A stretch of 64,000 nucleotides of DNA from Echinometra lucunter (taxonomy: Eukaryota; Echinodermata; Echinoidea; Camarodonta; Echinometridae), in contig CM057157.1 in the NCBI GenBank assembly GCA_029962745.1, positions 31,415,234 to 31,479,233 on the forward strand, given 5' to 3'. The position numbers and the translations under genes are program-made. The notes below the pieces were generated by a model. The model had not been told where the DNA came from and ran no database searches. It saw nothing but the letters and a program-made list of their open reading frames with translations. Shown here piece by piece: positions 20,880 to 31,300 of this stretch; within the stretch, counting starts at the first letter, position 1, and each line of letters opens with the position of its first letter.

Positions 20880-21115
20880 AAGTATGGGGGCCGGGACTTC
20901 GTCCGCGATTTGAAAAATTCCCCCGTGGTATGGGGGCCGGGACATCGTTCACGATGGAAAAGTTCTACGGTGGTATGGGGGCCGGGACTTAGTGATTTGC
21001 TGCCGAAGATGCCCTGTCAGGCGGGGAAGTCGGAGGGGAAGTCGGCGGGGGTTTGCCAGCTTAGAGGGGCCGAAGTCCCCGGTAGTGCCTGGTACCCGGG
21101 GGCCGGAGAAGCAAT
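20880..21115 (+). repeat. GC-rich tandem block with GTATGGGGGCCGGGAC units
   Basis: The word GTATGGGGGCCGGGAC starts three successive units of roughly 50 bp (about 20882, 20929 and 20974). Each contains ATTTGAAAAATTCCCCCG or a variant. A GGGGAAGTCGG duplication follows. It is a sharp GC-rich and CpG-rich island in AT-rich surroundings. The frame 20910-21290 through it is a repeat by-product. Confidence 0.6.
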
Positions 21116-21444
21116 TGACAGGTGCATAAAGAAGAAAATCAAATGTACAATGTCTGAATGCTTAATCATACTAAAACAAAATTTCAAAAAAAGAGGAGGT
21201 GCTAATAAAGCATTACCTGTTCCCTATCTAATCTCATTCTTTGAAATAAGGTCTTTGGGACTTTTTTTTTCCTTTCTAACAGTAATATAAAAACAAACAA
21301 ATTATGGTCTTTTGTCTGGACAGTATACATTGAAATATAAAATATTCATTGAAAAAATTCAGAGTGTATCAAAATGAATTAAAGTTGTTATATGGAGTCA
21401 TATCTTATGCTCGGTATATTTCTTTTGATATTTTAGTAACTTTT

Positions 21445-22200
21445 TATGCCTCCGCCCACCGTAGGTGGTTGCCGGAGGCATTATGTTTTCGGGTCGTCCG
21501 TCCGTCCGTCCGTCCCGTTTTCGTTCTCGCGATAACTTAAGAACCGTTTGACGAATCAACTTCAAACTTGGCTCGTGTATGCATATGGGAGGGACAATGA
21601 TCTGATTAGATTTTGGAGTCTCAAGGTCAAAGGTCAAGGTCATAGAGGTAATAAAACACATAAAAATGGCTCGTTCTCACGATAACTTAAGAATCATTTG
21701 ACCTATCAACCTCAAACTTGGCACAGGTATGCATATGGGAGGGACAATGATCTGATTAGATTTTGGGGTCACAAGGTCAAAGGTCAAGGTCATAGAGCTA
21801 ATAAAACACATAAAAATGGCTCGTTCTCGCGATAACTTAAGAACCATTTGACCTATCAACCTCAAACTTGGTACAGTTATGCATATGGGAGGGACAATGA
21901 TCTGATTAGATTTTGGGGTCTCAAGGTCAAAGGTCAAAGGTCATAGAGGTTATTATGTACATAGAAATGGTTCGTTCTTGTGATAACTCAGTAACCATTT
22001 GATGGTTCAACAAACTTGGCTCATGTATGCATATGGAAATGGCAATGCTCTCATTAGATTTGGGGGTCACAAGGTCAAAGGTCAAGGTCAAAGATGTCAT
22101 TGTATAAATGAAAATAAATCAACATGAAGTGCCATTTATTTTTGATTTGGTAATGGCGGAGGCATAAAGTTCGACCACGTGTGGTCGAAGATTCATCTAG
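21445..22200 (+). mobile_element. Helitron-like tandem-repeat element (family A), fullest copy
   Basis: Layout from the 5' end: TATGCCTCCGCC, the start of a hairpin (TGCCTCCG...CGGAGGCA); TTATGTTTTCGGG; a (GTCC)n tract; then four units with a period of 150 bp (TCGTTCTCGCGATAACTTAA at 21521, 21671, 21821 and 21971), each ending in AGGTCAAAGGTCA; then the inverted subterminal GGCGGAGGCATA; then a hairpin TTCGACCAC/GTGGTCGAA; then GATTCATCTAG with T following. A 3' hairpin plus CTRR end, no target duplication, subterminal inverted repeats and about 150-bp tandem units match Helentron-derived non-autonomous elements. It encodes no Rep/Helicase. Confidence 0.7.
21624..22087 (+). promoter_or_regulatory. 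Four exact DR1-type nuclear-receptor sites, 150-bp spacing
   Basis: AGGTCA-A-AGGTCA occurs at 21624, 21774, 21924 (as three half-sites in series) and 22072. Most are followed directly by another AGGTCA, giving TCAAGGTCA. DR1 is the preferred site of HNF4, RXR and COUP-TF-type receptors, and TCAAGGTCA that of ERR/SF-1 monomers. The sites are certain as sequence; in vivo use is inference. Confidence 0.6.
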
Positions 22201-22227
22201 TGTTATCAATGTATTTGAATGCATGAC

Positions 22228-23254
22228 CAGTGTTATAGCTACAGTGGTCGGCGGTGGACGGGCCCGACCAGCACGGATGATTTCCGTCCACCACTCCTGG
22301 TGGAAAGCACTGCTTCCGACCGGCACTAATTTCAGATAAGAAACTGCATTAAACGTACCTTTTTGTGAAGAAAAGTAGACTTACATTCACATTTCCGTCT
22401 CTAATCTTGTTTTATTTATTAACCAGAACTCCCAACCATCCCACTTTGGGTGGAAAATTTCTGCTTTTTCATTATTTTTCCGCCATTCCGATTTTTTACC
22501 CCATAAATCTCACTAAATAGATGTTTCCATCATCATCAATGTGTATGTGTACATTGCGCAATCTTTCTTCAATATTTCTCTGTACCGGGGGAACCCAGAA
22601 AAAAGAAAATATCATGTCAGTCAGGTATCGCGTACTCTCCATATCACTCTTTATGATCGCCCAACACTCTGTATTAAAGTACCCAGCAGCATTTTAGGGA
22701 ACAGCACCCCCGTACTGTGGCGCAACTGTGCATGCAAGTAAGCTGCAGCAGACTAACAAGATGCTGAATGATCCCTTATTTTCAAGTTTAAGATTACTAT
22801 TGAATGCCGATTTTTGAATAAGACAATGATAGAATTACATTTTTGAAGCTTATTTGCTAAAAATCCCACCATATTTTTCGTGAAGAGTGTTTATTTTCGT
22901 TTTTTCTTGCTGAGCGCGGCGCCGATGTACTGTCGGCTAGAGGCCATCCCTAATAGGCATTGCCCCCAGAACTCAAGGGTAGAGACTCGGTAAAAACTGC
23001 TTCAGTGGGCTGCTGATTTCATGGCTTTTCAATAATCGTTTACAGTTATGTACATGTACATATTTTTGGCGTGATAGGGTTGATGTTTAGCTAAAACATT
23101 ACTTTTAACATATGAACTGCCACATTTGCGGATGATACATGTATTTTGTGTATAGTGTGCATAATAGAAAATAGTACGCAATCGATGTTGCTGAGGTCAA
23201 GATCTGAGATTGAAATGGCCGACCACCACTAAAAGGTCCCTAGCTATAACACTG
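22228..23254. mobile_element. Non-autonomous hAT element, 1027 bp, perfect 8-bp TSD
   Basis: It starts CAGTGTTATAGCTA and ends TAGCTATAACACTG (14-bp perfect TIR). It is flanked on both sides by TGCATGAC (22220-22227 and 23255-23262). An 8-bp duplication with CAG...CTG ends is diagnostic of hAT. Subterminal segments GTGGTCGGCGGTGG and GGCCGACCACCAC are also inverted. No transposase frame is found. It lies 28 bp beyond the Helitron-like copy. Confidence 0.9.
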
Positions 23255-23392
23255 TGCATGACTATGGGTGGTGGGTGGATAGGTCAATTAACATGTAATC
23301 ATAGGTTGTTTTTATTTTGGTTATGACAGTAATTCAAGCCATGAAGCTAACTTTGATTCATCTTGTTTTGCAATATGATTTTTTTTTTTTCT

Positions 23393-23705
23393 TTAAGTTG
23401 CCTGCCTGGAATTGGTGTATAGATGGAGCTTCATGTAATGCTTGTGAAAATCCCACTGTGCACTGCCATGACAGTTTCCAAGCCTCGGCGAAGTTTTCGG
23501 TATGATCGTATAAGAATTTTTTCGTATACATAGCCTCACACTCACTCTCATGTGATATGATGCGCCATGAATAACATGCACACTAATGGGAAAGTCGCCG
23601 TTGCAGTGCGCTCACGCAGAACTGGCATAGCACTGCCTAGTGGGGTTTTTGCAAGCATTGCATGAAGTGCCATCTATAAACCAAGTCTGGGTAACTTTAA
23701 TATTG
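23393..23705. mobile_element. Fold-back element, ~310 bp
   Basis: The left arm AATTGGTGTATAGATGGAGC, TTCATGTAATGCTTGTGAAA, CCCACTGTGCACTGCCATG is matched by the right arm inverses TGGCATAGCACTGCCTAGTG, TTTTGCAAGCATTGCATGAA and GCCATCTATAAACCAAG. The arms are roughly 90 bp at about 80 percent identity. The centre contains ACACTCACTCTCATGTG. Confidence 0.65.
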
Positions 23706-24180
23706 CTTATTAAATTTAATTGTGCATAATGATTGTTTGAATTAGGTGTCTTAAATTATTTGCATTGTATTGAAAAGTGTCTTTAAAAATGATTTTTAAT
23801 TACTGTTTTGGAGTCGAAAATGCCGGTCGCTTAGCAAATTACCAGGATTCATGCCAGCACAAATTCTAATAATAAACAGGGCCAGTGTACAGTATCAACC
23901 CCTTTTATTTTTAAAATTAATTATATTTCATACCTCATTCACACCCATTCACCCTTCCATTTAGTTTTTACATCACTTAATTTCCATCCCCCAAACCGTA
24001 CACTGGCCCATCATGCCGCACTCCCGACACAACCTTACACAGGCCATGGGCTGCTTATATACCCCCTGAAAAATTTAGCAGATTTTTGCCAGTTAGTAAA
24101 GATGGTCCACAGGTACCCACAGACCTTTTGTATCAGTGGCTTTGCTATTTGCATAAACCATGCATATTCAGAAGCTGTTT

Positions 24181-24204
24181 TCACCCCCCCCCCCCCCCCC
24201 CCCC
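24181..24204 (+). repeat. Long poly-C run
   Basis: Twenty or more Cs in a row, typical of the homopolymer runs scattered through the window. Confidence 0.9.
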
Positions 24205-24431
24205 GACAAGTTCATCGACTCAAAGAAATAGAAATAAAAGGATCAGGCATTAGGTAATGGAATGAAAGAAAACAAAAGGTCTGTCAGGTGCTTGCCTCAA
24301 ATACTTTTCAAGCAACCTGCATTCATGGTAGAGCCATTGTTGAATTTAAATACATTCATGAAGAGAGAGTTTCTTCCAATTGTGTTCCAGTCGACTGATT
24401 CAATAGTCCAGCCAGCTCTTTGACAGATTTT

Positions 24432-24799
24432 TATGCCTCCGCAGGTGGTTGCCGGAGGCATTATGTTTTCGGGTCGTCCGTCAGTCCGTCTGTCCTCAAA
24501 AACTCAAAACAATTTGACGGATCAACTTCAAACTTGGTTCATGTATGCATATGGGAGGTTCTTGTGATAACTTAACAATTTTGTGACAGTTCAACTTAAA
24601 ACTTGGCTCATGTATGCATATGGAAGGTCTCATAATCGTGTAATTAGATTTGGGGGTCACAAGGTCAAAGGTCAAGGTCAAAGATGTCATTGTATACATG
24701 AAAATTTAAAAAAAAATCACCATGAATGTGCCATATATTTCTGACCTGGCAATGGCGGAGGCATAAATTTCGACTGCGCGTGGTCGAGGATTCATCTAG
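24432..24799 (+). mobile_element. Helitron-like family A, short copy
   Basis: The same head (TATGCCTCCGCAGGTGG, TTATGTTTTCGGGTCGTCCG) is present but with only about one and a half internal units. AGGTCAAAGGTCAAGGTCA lies at 24662. The subterminal GGCGGAGGCATA, an imperfect hairpin (CGACTG...TGGTCG) and the end GATTCATCTAG followed by T are all present. It differs from the 21.4-kb copy by unit number, as expected for tandem-array variation. Confidence 0.7.
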
Positions 24800-24904
24800 T
24801 TATAAAATGAATAGAAACATAAAGCTGTTGACTAGAACTATTTCTGTTTATCATGAAGATGGAAAATACTGACCAAGTCATTACCTGATACAGTGGACTG
24901 CCAG

Positions 24905-26380
24905 TAATGGTACATGTATGTTTTTTTTAATCCAAACAGGACCAAAGTCATGCACATAACCAGAAAGAAATGGCCCCAAACTCCCCAATACCGTTTAGGG
25001 AACACCTGTATATCCTCTGTATCTTCATTTCAGTACTTAGGAATAATAATTAGCCCAGACTTATCTTGGAACTCACATATCAGCTCAATTGTGGCTAGGG
25101 CCAACCGTCTACTTGGTTTTATCCGTGTAGTTGCACATGGTGCTTCTACTAATGCCATATTCTCACTGTATAAAGCCCTCATCTTGCCAATCCTTGAATA
25201 TGGTATTCCTGCTTGGCATCCAATGACACAATCCCAAATTAAACAGATCAAGAAAATTCAGCGCAGCCAGTCCGCAGGTCTGTTTGCTAATGAGCAAATA
25301 AGCAGAATTCTTGTAAATGCTCTTGTGGCCAAATTTTCCACCCTATCAAATCTCATGAATTATGAGACTTTCTTTCTGGAAGAATATAACTTTATCATCA
25401 AGTGAAATCATTGGTTGATACACCATTGAAAAGAGTAAATATCACACATTTACATTTTTGCATTCATTTTGATAACATATTTGGGGAAATATGTGTAAAT
25501 TAGGGTGAAAAAAAGATGCTCAAAACACAATTCTCTTCCTCTCTCTTCTCTTGCAGATTGTCACTGATTGTGCAAAACTTTTTATTTTGAGCCCAAATAA
25601 TATTTACATCAAACTAAAGCTGAAAGTCTGTATTTTCTAAAAATATCATTCTTAATGTGGGGCACCTTTTAATTGGGTCAAGAGCACACTTTTCCCAATG
25701 AAGTTCAGGATGAGATTTCTTGATTTTTTTGATCAGCATGAAATCCAGTGTTCTGATTGGCTGAATAAGGCCAGAAACATGCCAGCGCGTTTGTTTTGAA
25801 CAGATTACCACTTTTTATGGACCTGCGGACTGACTGCAGCGTTCGGCGACTCGCTTAGCACTGAAGCAGAGGTGTGGTGAGATGCTGTATGATGAAAGAC
25901 TGCAAGTACTTCACTTGACTTCACTGGTCTTCACTTTCATCTCAAAGGGACTATTTGTTATGTTCATTTGCTTTAAAATGCCTTTCAGGCTTATGTGACT
26001 GCAAAACCCTTCATGAGAACTTGCTCATCATCAATCCACGTCGTCCAGAGGTTCTTTCTTTTCGACATATTTCTTCCAGAACCCAAGCTCTTTTCTTTTC
26101 CCCTTCCAGAAGATTACCCAGACTGTGGGACATGTTGTCCAAAGATATCAAGGACATTGCAGTTCTCTCTCCTCCTACATTCCTCAAGTCTTTAAAGAGT
26201 GCAATCTTATTTCCTGTTTAGGTCGTCTAGGAACATGTGTATCCTCTCCTCTGTTCTGTTACTTTCTACTTTCAACTTCCACTTCTTTATAAATACATGT
26301 TTCTATTGCCCTTATGGATGCAATACATGTATTTGTGTCATAGCTAGGCCAGACTGCCTTTTCCATTTCCTCTGCTTCTG

Positions 26381-26412
<32 letters not shown>

Positions 26413-27190
26413 TTCTTCTCTCTCTCTTTCTATGCCTTACACACACATACATGTTAAGCATGGTGTATGTGACTATATATTTCTTTACACTTTACCAGTA
26501 TTCAGTATTTACCCACATTGCCATTTACCATATTACCATTGTTCAGTGATTTTCTCTCTTCAAAAATATTCATTCTGCAAATGTCAGCCTTTATACTTTT
26601 TATGTTCTTATATCTTAAAAGGTGACTTTCTCTAAATTCCAATTCTTTATTTATTTATTCTTTTCAATACCTTCCAGTTTGCATTTACATAGATCAGAAT
26701 CATATACACATGTATTGCCCAGCCATATATCCATATATCTATTCACTTTTATTCGGTCTGGCGTATATCTTGCTCTGCAGAACAATAGCTTTGCTTATTT
26801 CATGCAACTTTTCATATTACAACTCTTGTTCAATATTCTAGGGATAGATTTGTACATACATGTACATGTAGCATTTTTTAATCAAATTTTAAATCAATTT
26901 TTAATCATTAATCTTAATTTATCTACTATTTTGACATGACTTTCTTCATTATGTGCAATATTCTATGTACGAAATTTTTATCATGTATGTCTTGGGAGTA
27001 GCTGGTGTGGGGGCACATGCCTCCGGGCAACAGTGATGTACGTCACTTTTGTGCACCCTGACCCACTTGTTCCTCCCTGATCTCCTTTACATGTTCTTTC
27101 ATTCTCATTATGTATTTGTCTGCTGCTATTGATGTACTGTACCTGGGCTTTTTTTTAAATCTGATCAAATAAATAATAATAATAATACAA
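24905..27190 (+). mobile_element. CR1/L2-like LINE, 3' half with 3' UTR and tail
   Basis: The + strand reads FNPNRTKVMHITRKKWP, SVSSFQYLGIIISPDLSWNS, HISSIVARANRLLGFIRVV, LYKALILPILEYGIPAWHPM and IKQIKKIQRSQSAGL (24914-25300). The reading is then broken by about 550 bp of unrelated sequence (25400-25950). 25955-26221 resumes with LKCLSGLCDCKTLHENLLII, FRHISSRTQALFFSPSRRLP and LWDMLSKDIKDIAVLSPPTF. A pyrimidine-rich 3' UTR follows, ending in AAATAAATAATAATAATAAT at 27168-27188, the microsatellite tail common in this clade. It is a 5'-truncated dead copy. Confidence 0.8.
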
Positions 27191-27565
27191 CAGAGTAACA
27201 GTGTCGACTCATTTACTGTACGCAAAAAGAATTCGAATATACCTGTCTGGATGCATAAAATTTCAAATTAGCTGACTTTTCTGCAACATTAATATAATGC
27301 AACAATTGATAGCAATACATCAAAATTAAACATTAAACCCAATTTAGAATACTAATGACTTGATGCCTGACATGACATTTTATAAAATGAACAGACTAAA
27401 AAGTAAAGATAGACGTGTTGACTAAGGCTACTATGCTTGATCCATTTTCTTTGCTGAACGAGTCGGAACATAGGATAATCAAATTTTCATGTAACCCAAG
27501 TACAGGTGGGACTACAGTGCATAGTCTGCTGTATTTACTGAACAGTCTAACCCAAGTGAGATTAA

Positions 27566-28383
27566 TCAAACTTTGCCATAACCCGAATACAAGTAGATAC
27601 ATTCAAAGGGTGTAGAGTTTTTTTCAATGAAAAGTTTTCCTTGTATGAATCTTGGTTTTTTGCCACTCTCGTATGCTTCCCTCATGACAGGGAGTAGAGC
27701 TTCTTTCTTTTTCCTATCCATTGGCGTGAGGTCGTCCGTGACAATATATTCAGAATCACGATAATCTTGCTTCATCTTCTCACTACCAAATCTCTCTCCG
27801 GTCTGCACAAAAACTTTACAAGAATGTGTCGATTAACACCAACCTTTTGTAAACCAACTCTGTGTGCATTTTCACTTCGTGCATCTACTTTCAACTTGTT
27901 GTATATGAAATTGTGGATAATATGAATGGAATTCTCATCTTCTTTTCTGCAAAGACTCGGAACCTTAGATTGAATGTCCTTGAATAATGCTCCATCCGGT
28001 TCACCTCCTCTTGGAGAGTTGTGATGTCAGATTTGGCCTTTGCAGCATCTTTTTCATTTTTCTTCACTGTGCCTTCTAAGGTGTTAACCTTTGACTCCAT
28101 ATCTGTAATCTTTCCACTCAAAAACTGCAGGGAGCTTTCCATCTCATTTAGCTTTTTTCAGCCTTTGTCTAACCCTCATTCAAAGTATACAGCTTTGCGT
28201 TCCTACCTTGTATAGCAGCCATGATGTCATTTCGTAACGAGGTGATACAACTGCTAGCGCTTGCTTCATTGTCGCTCGTACTCCCGGCTGTGCTAGGGAC
28301 AAGGGTTGTCGCCGTCGCAGGAGAGCTATCATTGTCATTGTCAGTACATGAATCTTTACGTGTGGGAGGGGGTGGGGGAGCAA
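27566..28383 (-). mobile_element. LINE ORF1 remnant (coiled coil + RRM-type)
   Basis: On the minus strand, 28383-28180 carries a poorly conserved N-terminal region. 28142-27891 has MESKVNTLEGTVKKNEKDAA, KSDITTLQEEVNRMEHYSRT, FNLRFRVFAEK (heptad coiled coil, then the start of an RRM-like fold). Further on come ARSENAHRVGLQKVG and VKFLCRPERD. 27808-27566 gives VTDDLTPMDRKKKEALLPVM and GKKPRFIQGKLFIE. Coiled coil, NLR, ENAHRVG and DLTP-x-DRKK are the order of the ORF1 nucleic-acid-binding protein of L1/CR1-type LINEs. There are several frameshifts. Confidence 0.75.
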
Positions 28384-28439
28384 TGAAAAAAGGGCACTTT
28401 TTTTAGAAACAAGGTGCTTTTACTAGGGGTGAACGCAAA

Positions 28440-29430
28440 AATGGAAAATAGTGTTTTGATACATTACAACATGTTGGTATACCCCTAATTAAGACATCTT
28501 GTGAAAATTGTAAAGCATGACTCCATATGTCATGGCTGACCCCCACCAGACATTTTCAGTGGTGAGTTGTGTCCACTGAACTAGAAGAAATGTCTTTCTA
28601 CTTCTGTAATTGTGCCTGCCAGATGCCCCCACATAATTTCAAAACGCTCATCCATTTATTAGTGCATAATGATAAGATGATAATTTTGAGACGATGAGCT
28701 TGATTAGTACAAACAAAGTAACCTCATGAAACCTGGTGGAAATCATAAAGCATGACTCCCTGTATCATGAATGACCCCTGCCAGACATTTTCAGTGATAG
28801 GTTGTGCCCGCCAGATGCCCCCCCCCCCAAATGATGTCAAAACGGCCATTCATTACTGCACAATAATACAATGATAACTTTCAGACAATGAACTAGATTA
28901 GCAAAACAAAGTAACCCCATGAAACCTGGTGTAAATTGTAAAGCATAGCCCCCTGTATGATGAATGACCCCTGCCAGACATTTTAAGTGGTGGGTTGTGT
29001 CCGCCAGATGCCCCCTGAATGTCAAAACGTACATGTACAGTTGATTAGTGCACAATGAATACAGGAGTCATGATTTACAGTTTTCACCAGGGTTCATGGG
29101 GTTACTTTGTTTTGCTAATCTTTTTCATTGTCTCAAAGTTATAATCTTATCATTGTGCACTAATGAATGGGCCTTTTACATTATTTGGGGGCATTTGGAG
29201 GACACAATCCACCACTGAAATTGGCAGGGACTCATGCTTTACGATATCCATAGGTTTCATTGGGTTACTTTGTTTTACTAATCTAGGTCATTGTCTTAAA
29301 GTTATCATTTTCTCATTGTACACTAACAAAATGGGTGTTTTGACAATATTTGGGGGGCGTCTGGTGGGCATAACCATCTGCTGCCTATTGTCTTGTGGGG
29401 GTCATTCATGCATGGAGTGGATGAGGTAAT
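28440..29430. repeat. ~190-bp tandem repeat arranged as an inverted array
   Basis: GTAACCYCATGAAACCTGGTG, ATCATGAATGACCCC, CCAGACATTTT, GTTGTGYCCGCCAGATGCC and TGCACAATRATA recur in order, with units starting about 28500, 28718 and 28909 (spacing about 191). From about 29060 the same blocks run on the opposite strand (GGTTCATGGGGTTACTTTG, CATTGTGCACTAATGAATGG). The whole is a large imperfect palindrome. A solitary diverged unit lies at 31838-31960 inside a TIR element. Confidence 0.75.
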
Positions 29431-29705
29431 GGTACCAGTAACTAGTATTTAGTAGCCTTAGATGAGATACATGTACCGGTATGTGCATAAATTAAGAATT
29501 GAGTGGAAGGCAGAGGCATATTTGTCGAATTGTTCTTGTTTTAAATAATAATGAATAATAATTTCATGATTTAACAATTCTTTCTTTTTAAAAAAATTGT
29601 ATATATCAACGTTATTCTTCTATTGTTGATGATCAAGTTCTGCACTAGTATTCATTTCACTTTACAATATCTATTATTATGATTATTTTTTTCTCTTGTT
29701 GGTAG

Positions 29706-30008
29706 GTCAAGATGAAACCAACAAAGAGCAAGAGTCAGGAGAAAACAGAAATAACATCAACAAGGAAGGGAATTCTGTGAAACTCAACTTTATAAAAGAA
29801 GAAGTCAGTGGTTCTGGAGCTGAAGCTGATGCTTGGAGTGCAGTTCTTTCATCCCCACAAAATACTGTTGGCAGTGATGGTTTAATAGATCCATTATTAG
29901 AGGATGGAAACCATTGTGGAGATAACTCTGATACTGATGTTGATGGCTGGATAAATGATGGAATGGGAAACACTGTCCCCCACAATGATAGTCATGCCTT
30001 GGAAAAAG
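29706..30008 (+). CDS. Exon 2 of zinc-finger MADF-BESS regulator (acidic N-terminus)
   Basis: The acceptor is a T-rich tract ending TTGGTAG at 29705; the donor is AAAAAG/GTTTGAG. Entry and exit are both phase 1. The exon encodes residues 5-105, starting GQDETNKEQESGENRN. The segment is hydrophilic and acidic, with FIKEEV (Lys 35) fitting the SUMO consensus of hydrophobic-K-x-E, and a run of Asp-rich sequence (NSDTDVDGW). No folded domain is recognised, and such regions in transcription factors are often disordered interaction segments. The donor is weak (GTTTGA), but two nearby alternative GT sites give incompatible phases. The frame continues to a stop at 30047 if unspliced, so the exon end depends on phase matching with 33276. 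Confidence 0.7.
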
Positions 30009-31270
30009 GTTTGAGTTTCTCAAGTTCTCTGTGGACTCATAATTTGTAGGCCTGTAAACAAATTTCATATGACAGGCTAGCTCACAGTTGCTATAAGTCT
30101 GCAGGAAAAATATGCCAGTGGCTATTTCTTTTGCTTGGATATTTGTGATCCTATGTTTAATGAAATACCAACTTTCTATTATGCACTGTATTATGCACAA
30201 GGCTTCCTACCATGGGCTGATCATGTTCACGTCACATTGTCACGCACCTGACCTATTGTTAAACATACCCTTGTAACTACGAAATGTCAGGTAAATCGAG
30301 TGCAAATAATATATAATATTTTTCAAAGATGGTCCATGAGATACATGTAAGACTAAAATTTGTACATCAGTGATTGCGAAAAATATACCTGTAAACAACT
30401 AAGTGTTGCATAAGGTTAGATCATGATTGCTACACTGATTTCCAACAAAGGGCATTTGATCAGGGGATTGGTACCGGTATTGGACTTTTAAATCAATTAA
30501 TGACATTGCCAATAACCAGTAATATATAGCTACAGGAGGAGTGGGTATCCTCCAGTGAAAAGGTGACAAAGAAAAGTAAGAAAATAGAACACAGATGAAG
30601 CAAAGAAGAAGATGACAGACATCCACCCCACGCACTCTCTCCAAAGCGGCGGTTAACATCATGCGTGGCGATGCTGGGGGCAAGGGGTGGAGTGCTTCTC
30701 ATTCCAAACACCCCAAAGTGCCCCTTTCAATTTTTACCCTTGAAAATGTCCCTTTACAAACCTGTTCAGACTTTAGTACCCATTTTTCTTCTTACAAGGG
30801 CACATTTTCTTTTTATCAAGGTAAGGTACCTTAGAATAATACAGTGTTGCGAAAAGACTCATCCAGAATTCAAAATGGAAAAATACAAAAAAAACAGTTA
30901 TTTCCATCAGGAATGCATCCAAGTCAAATCGACATTTGCACATTTTCTCTAGGGTCTGTCTGCGTTGCAGGGCCAGTCTCTCCAACGGGTAGCACACAAA
31001 CCAATGTGAGCCACCTCTGTAAATGAAAAGAAGAAAAAGAAAGAAAATAATAGTTAAAGAAAGGATGTTATAAACTTGAACTTTTTATCTCAATGCATAG
31101 GTGCAAGAAATGTTGTCATTTCAAAGTCATTAGAGAGTGATAACTTTTTTTTGCTTCTTTGGGGGGAGGGGGGAGAGGAAGACTTCAGTGCTCCACTTGA
31201 AGTTATCAGTCTTATTACATTGAAGATAAAAATGCTGTTGCTTGCTTTATGGTGAGCAAATGATAAAAAA
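30009..31270. other. Intron 2, first part, nothing firmly recognised
   Basis: No exon is seen. The 30690-30830 stretch contains ACCCCAAAGTGCCCCTTTC and ACAAGGGCACATTTTC, reminiscent of the AAAGGGGCACTT repeat at 10855-11240. A purine-rich AAAAGAAGAAAAAGAAAG stretch lies at 31025-31050. Confidence 0.35.
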
Positions 31271-31300
31271 TTGCAGGACATCAGCAGTCCTGTAGCCCAG

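Noticed and set aside
28440..29430. CRISPR-like repeat array
   Set aside because: Units of about 190 bp with diverged copies in both orientations, in animal-type DNA, are not a CRISPR array.
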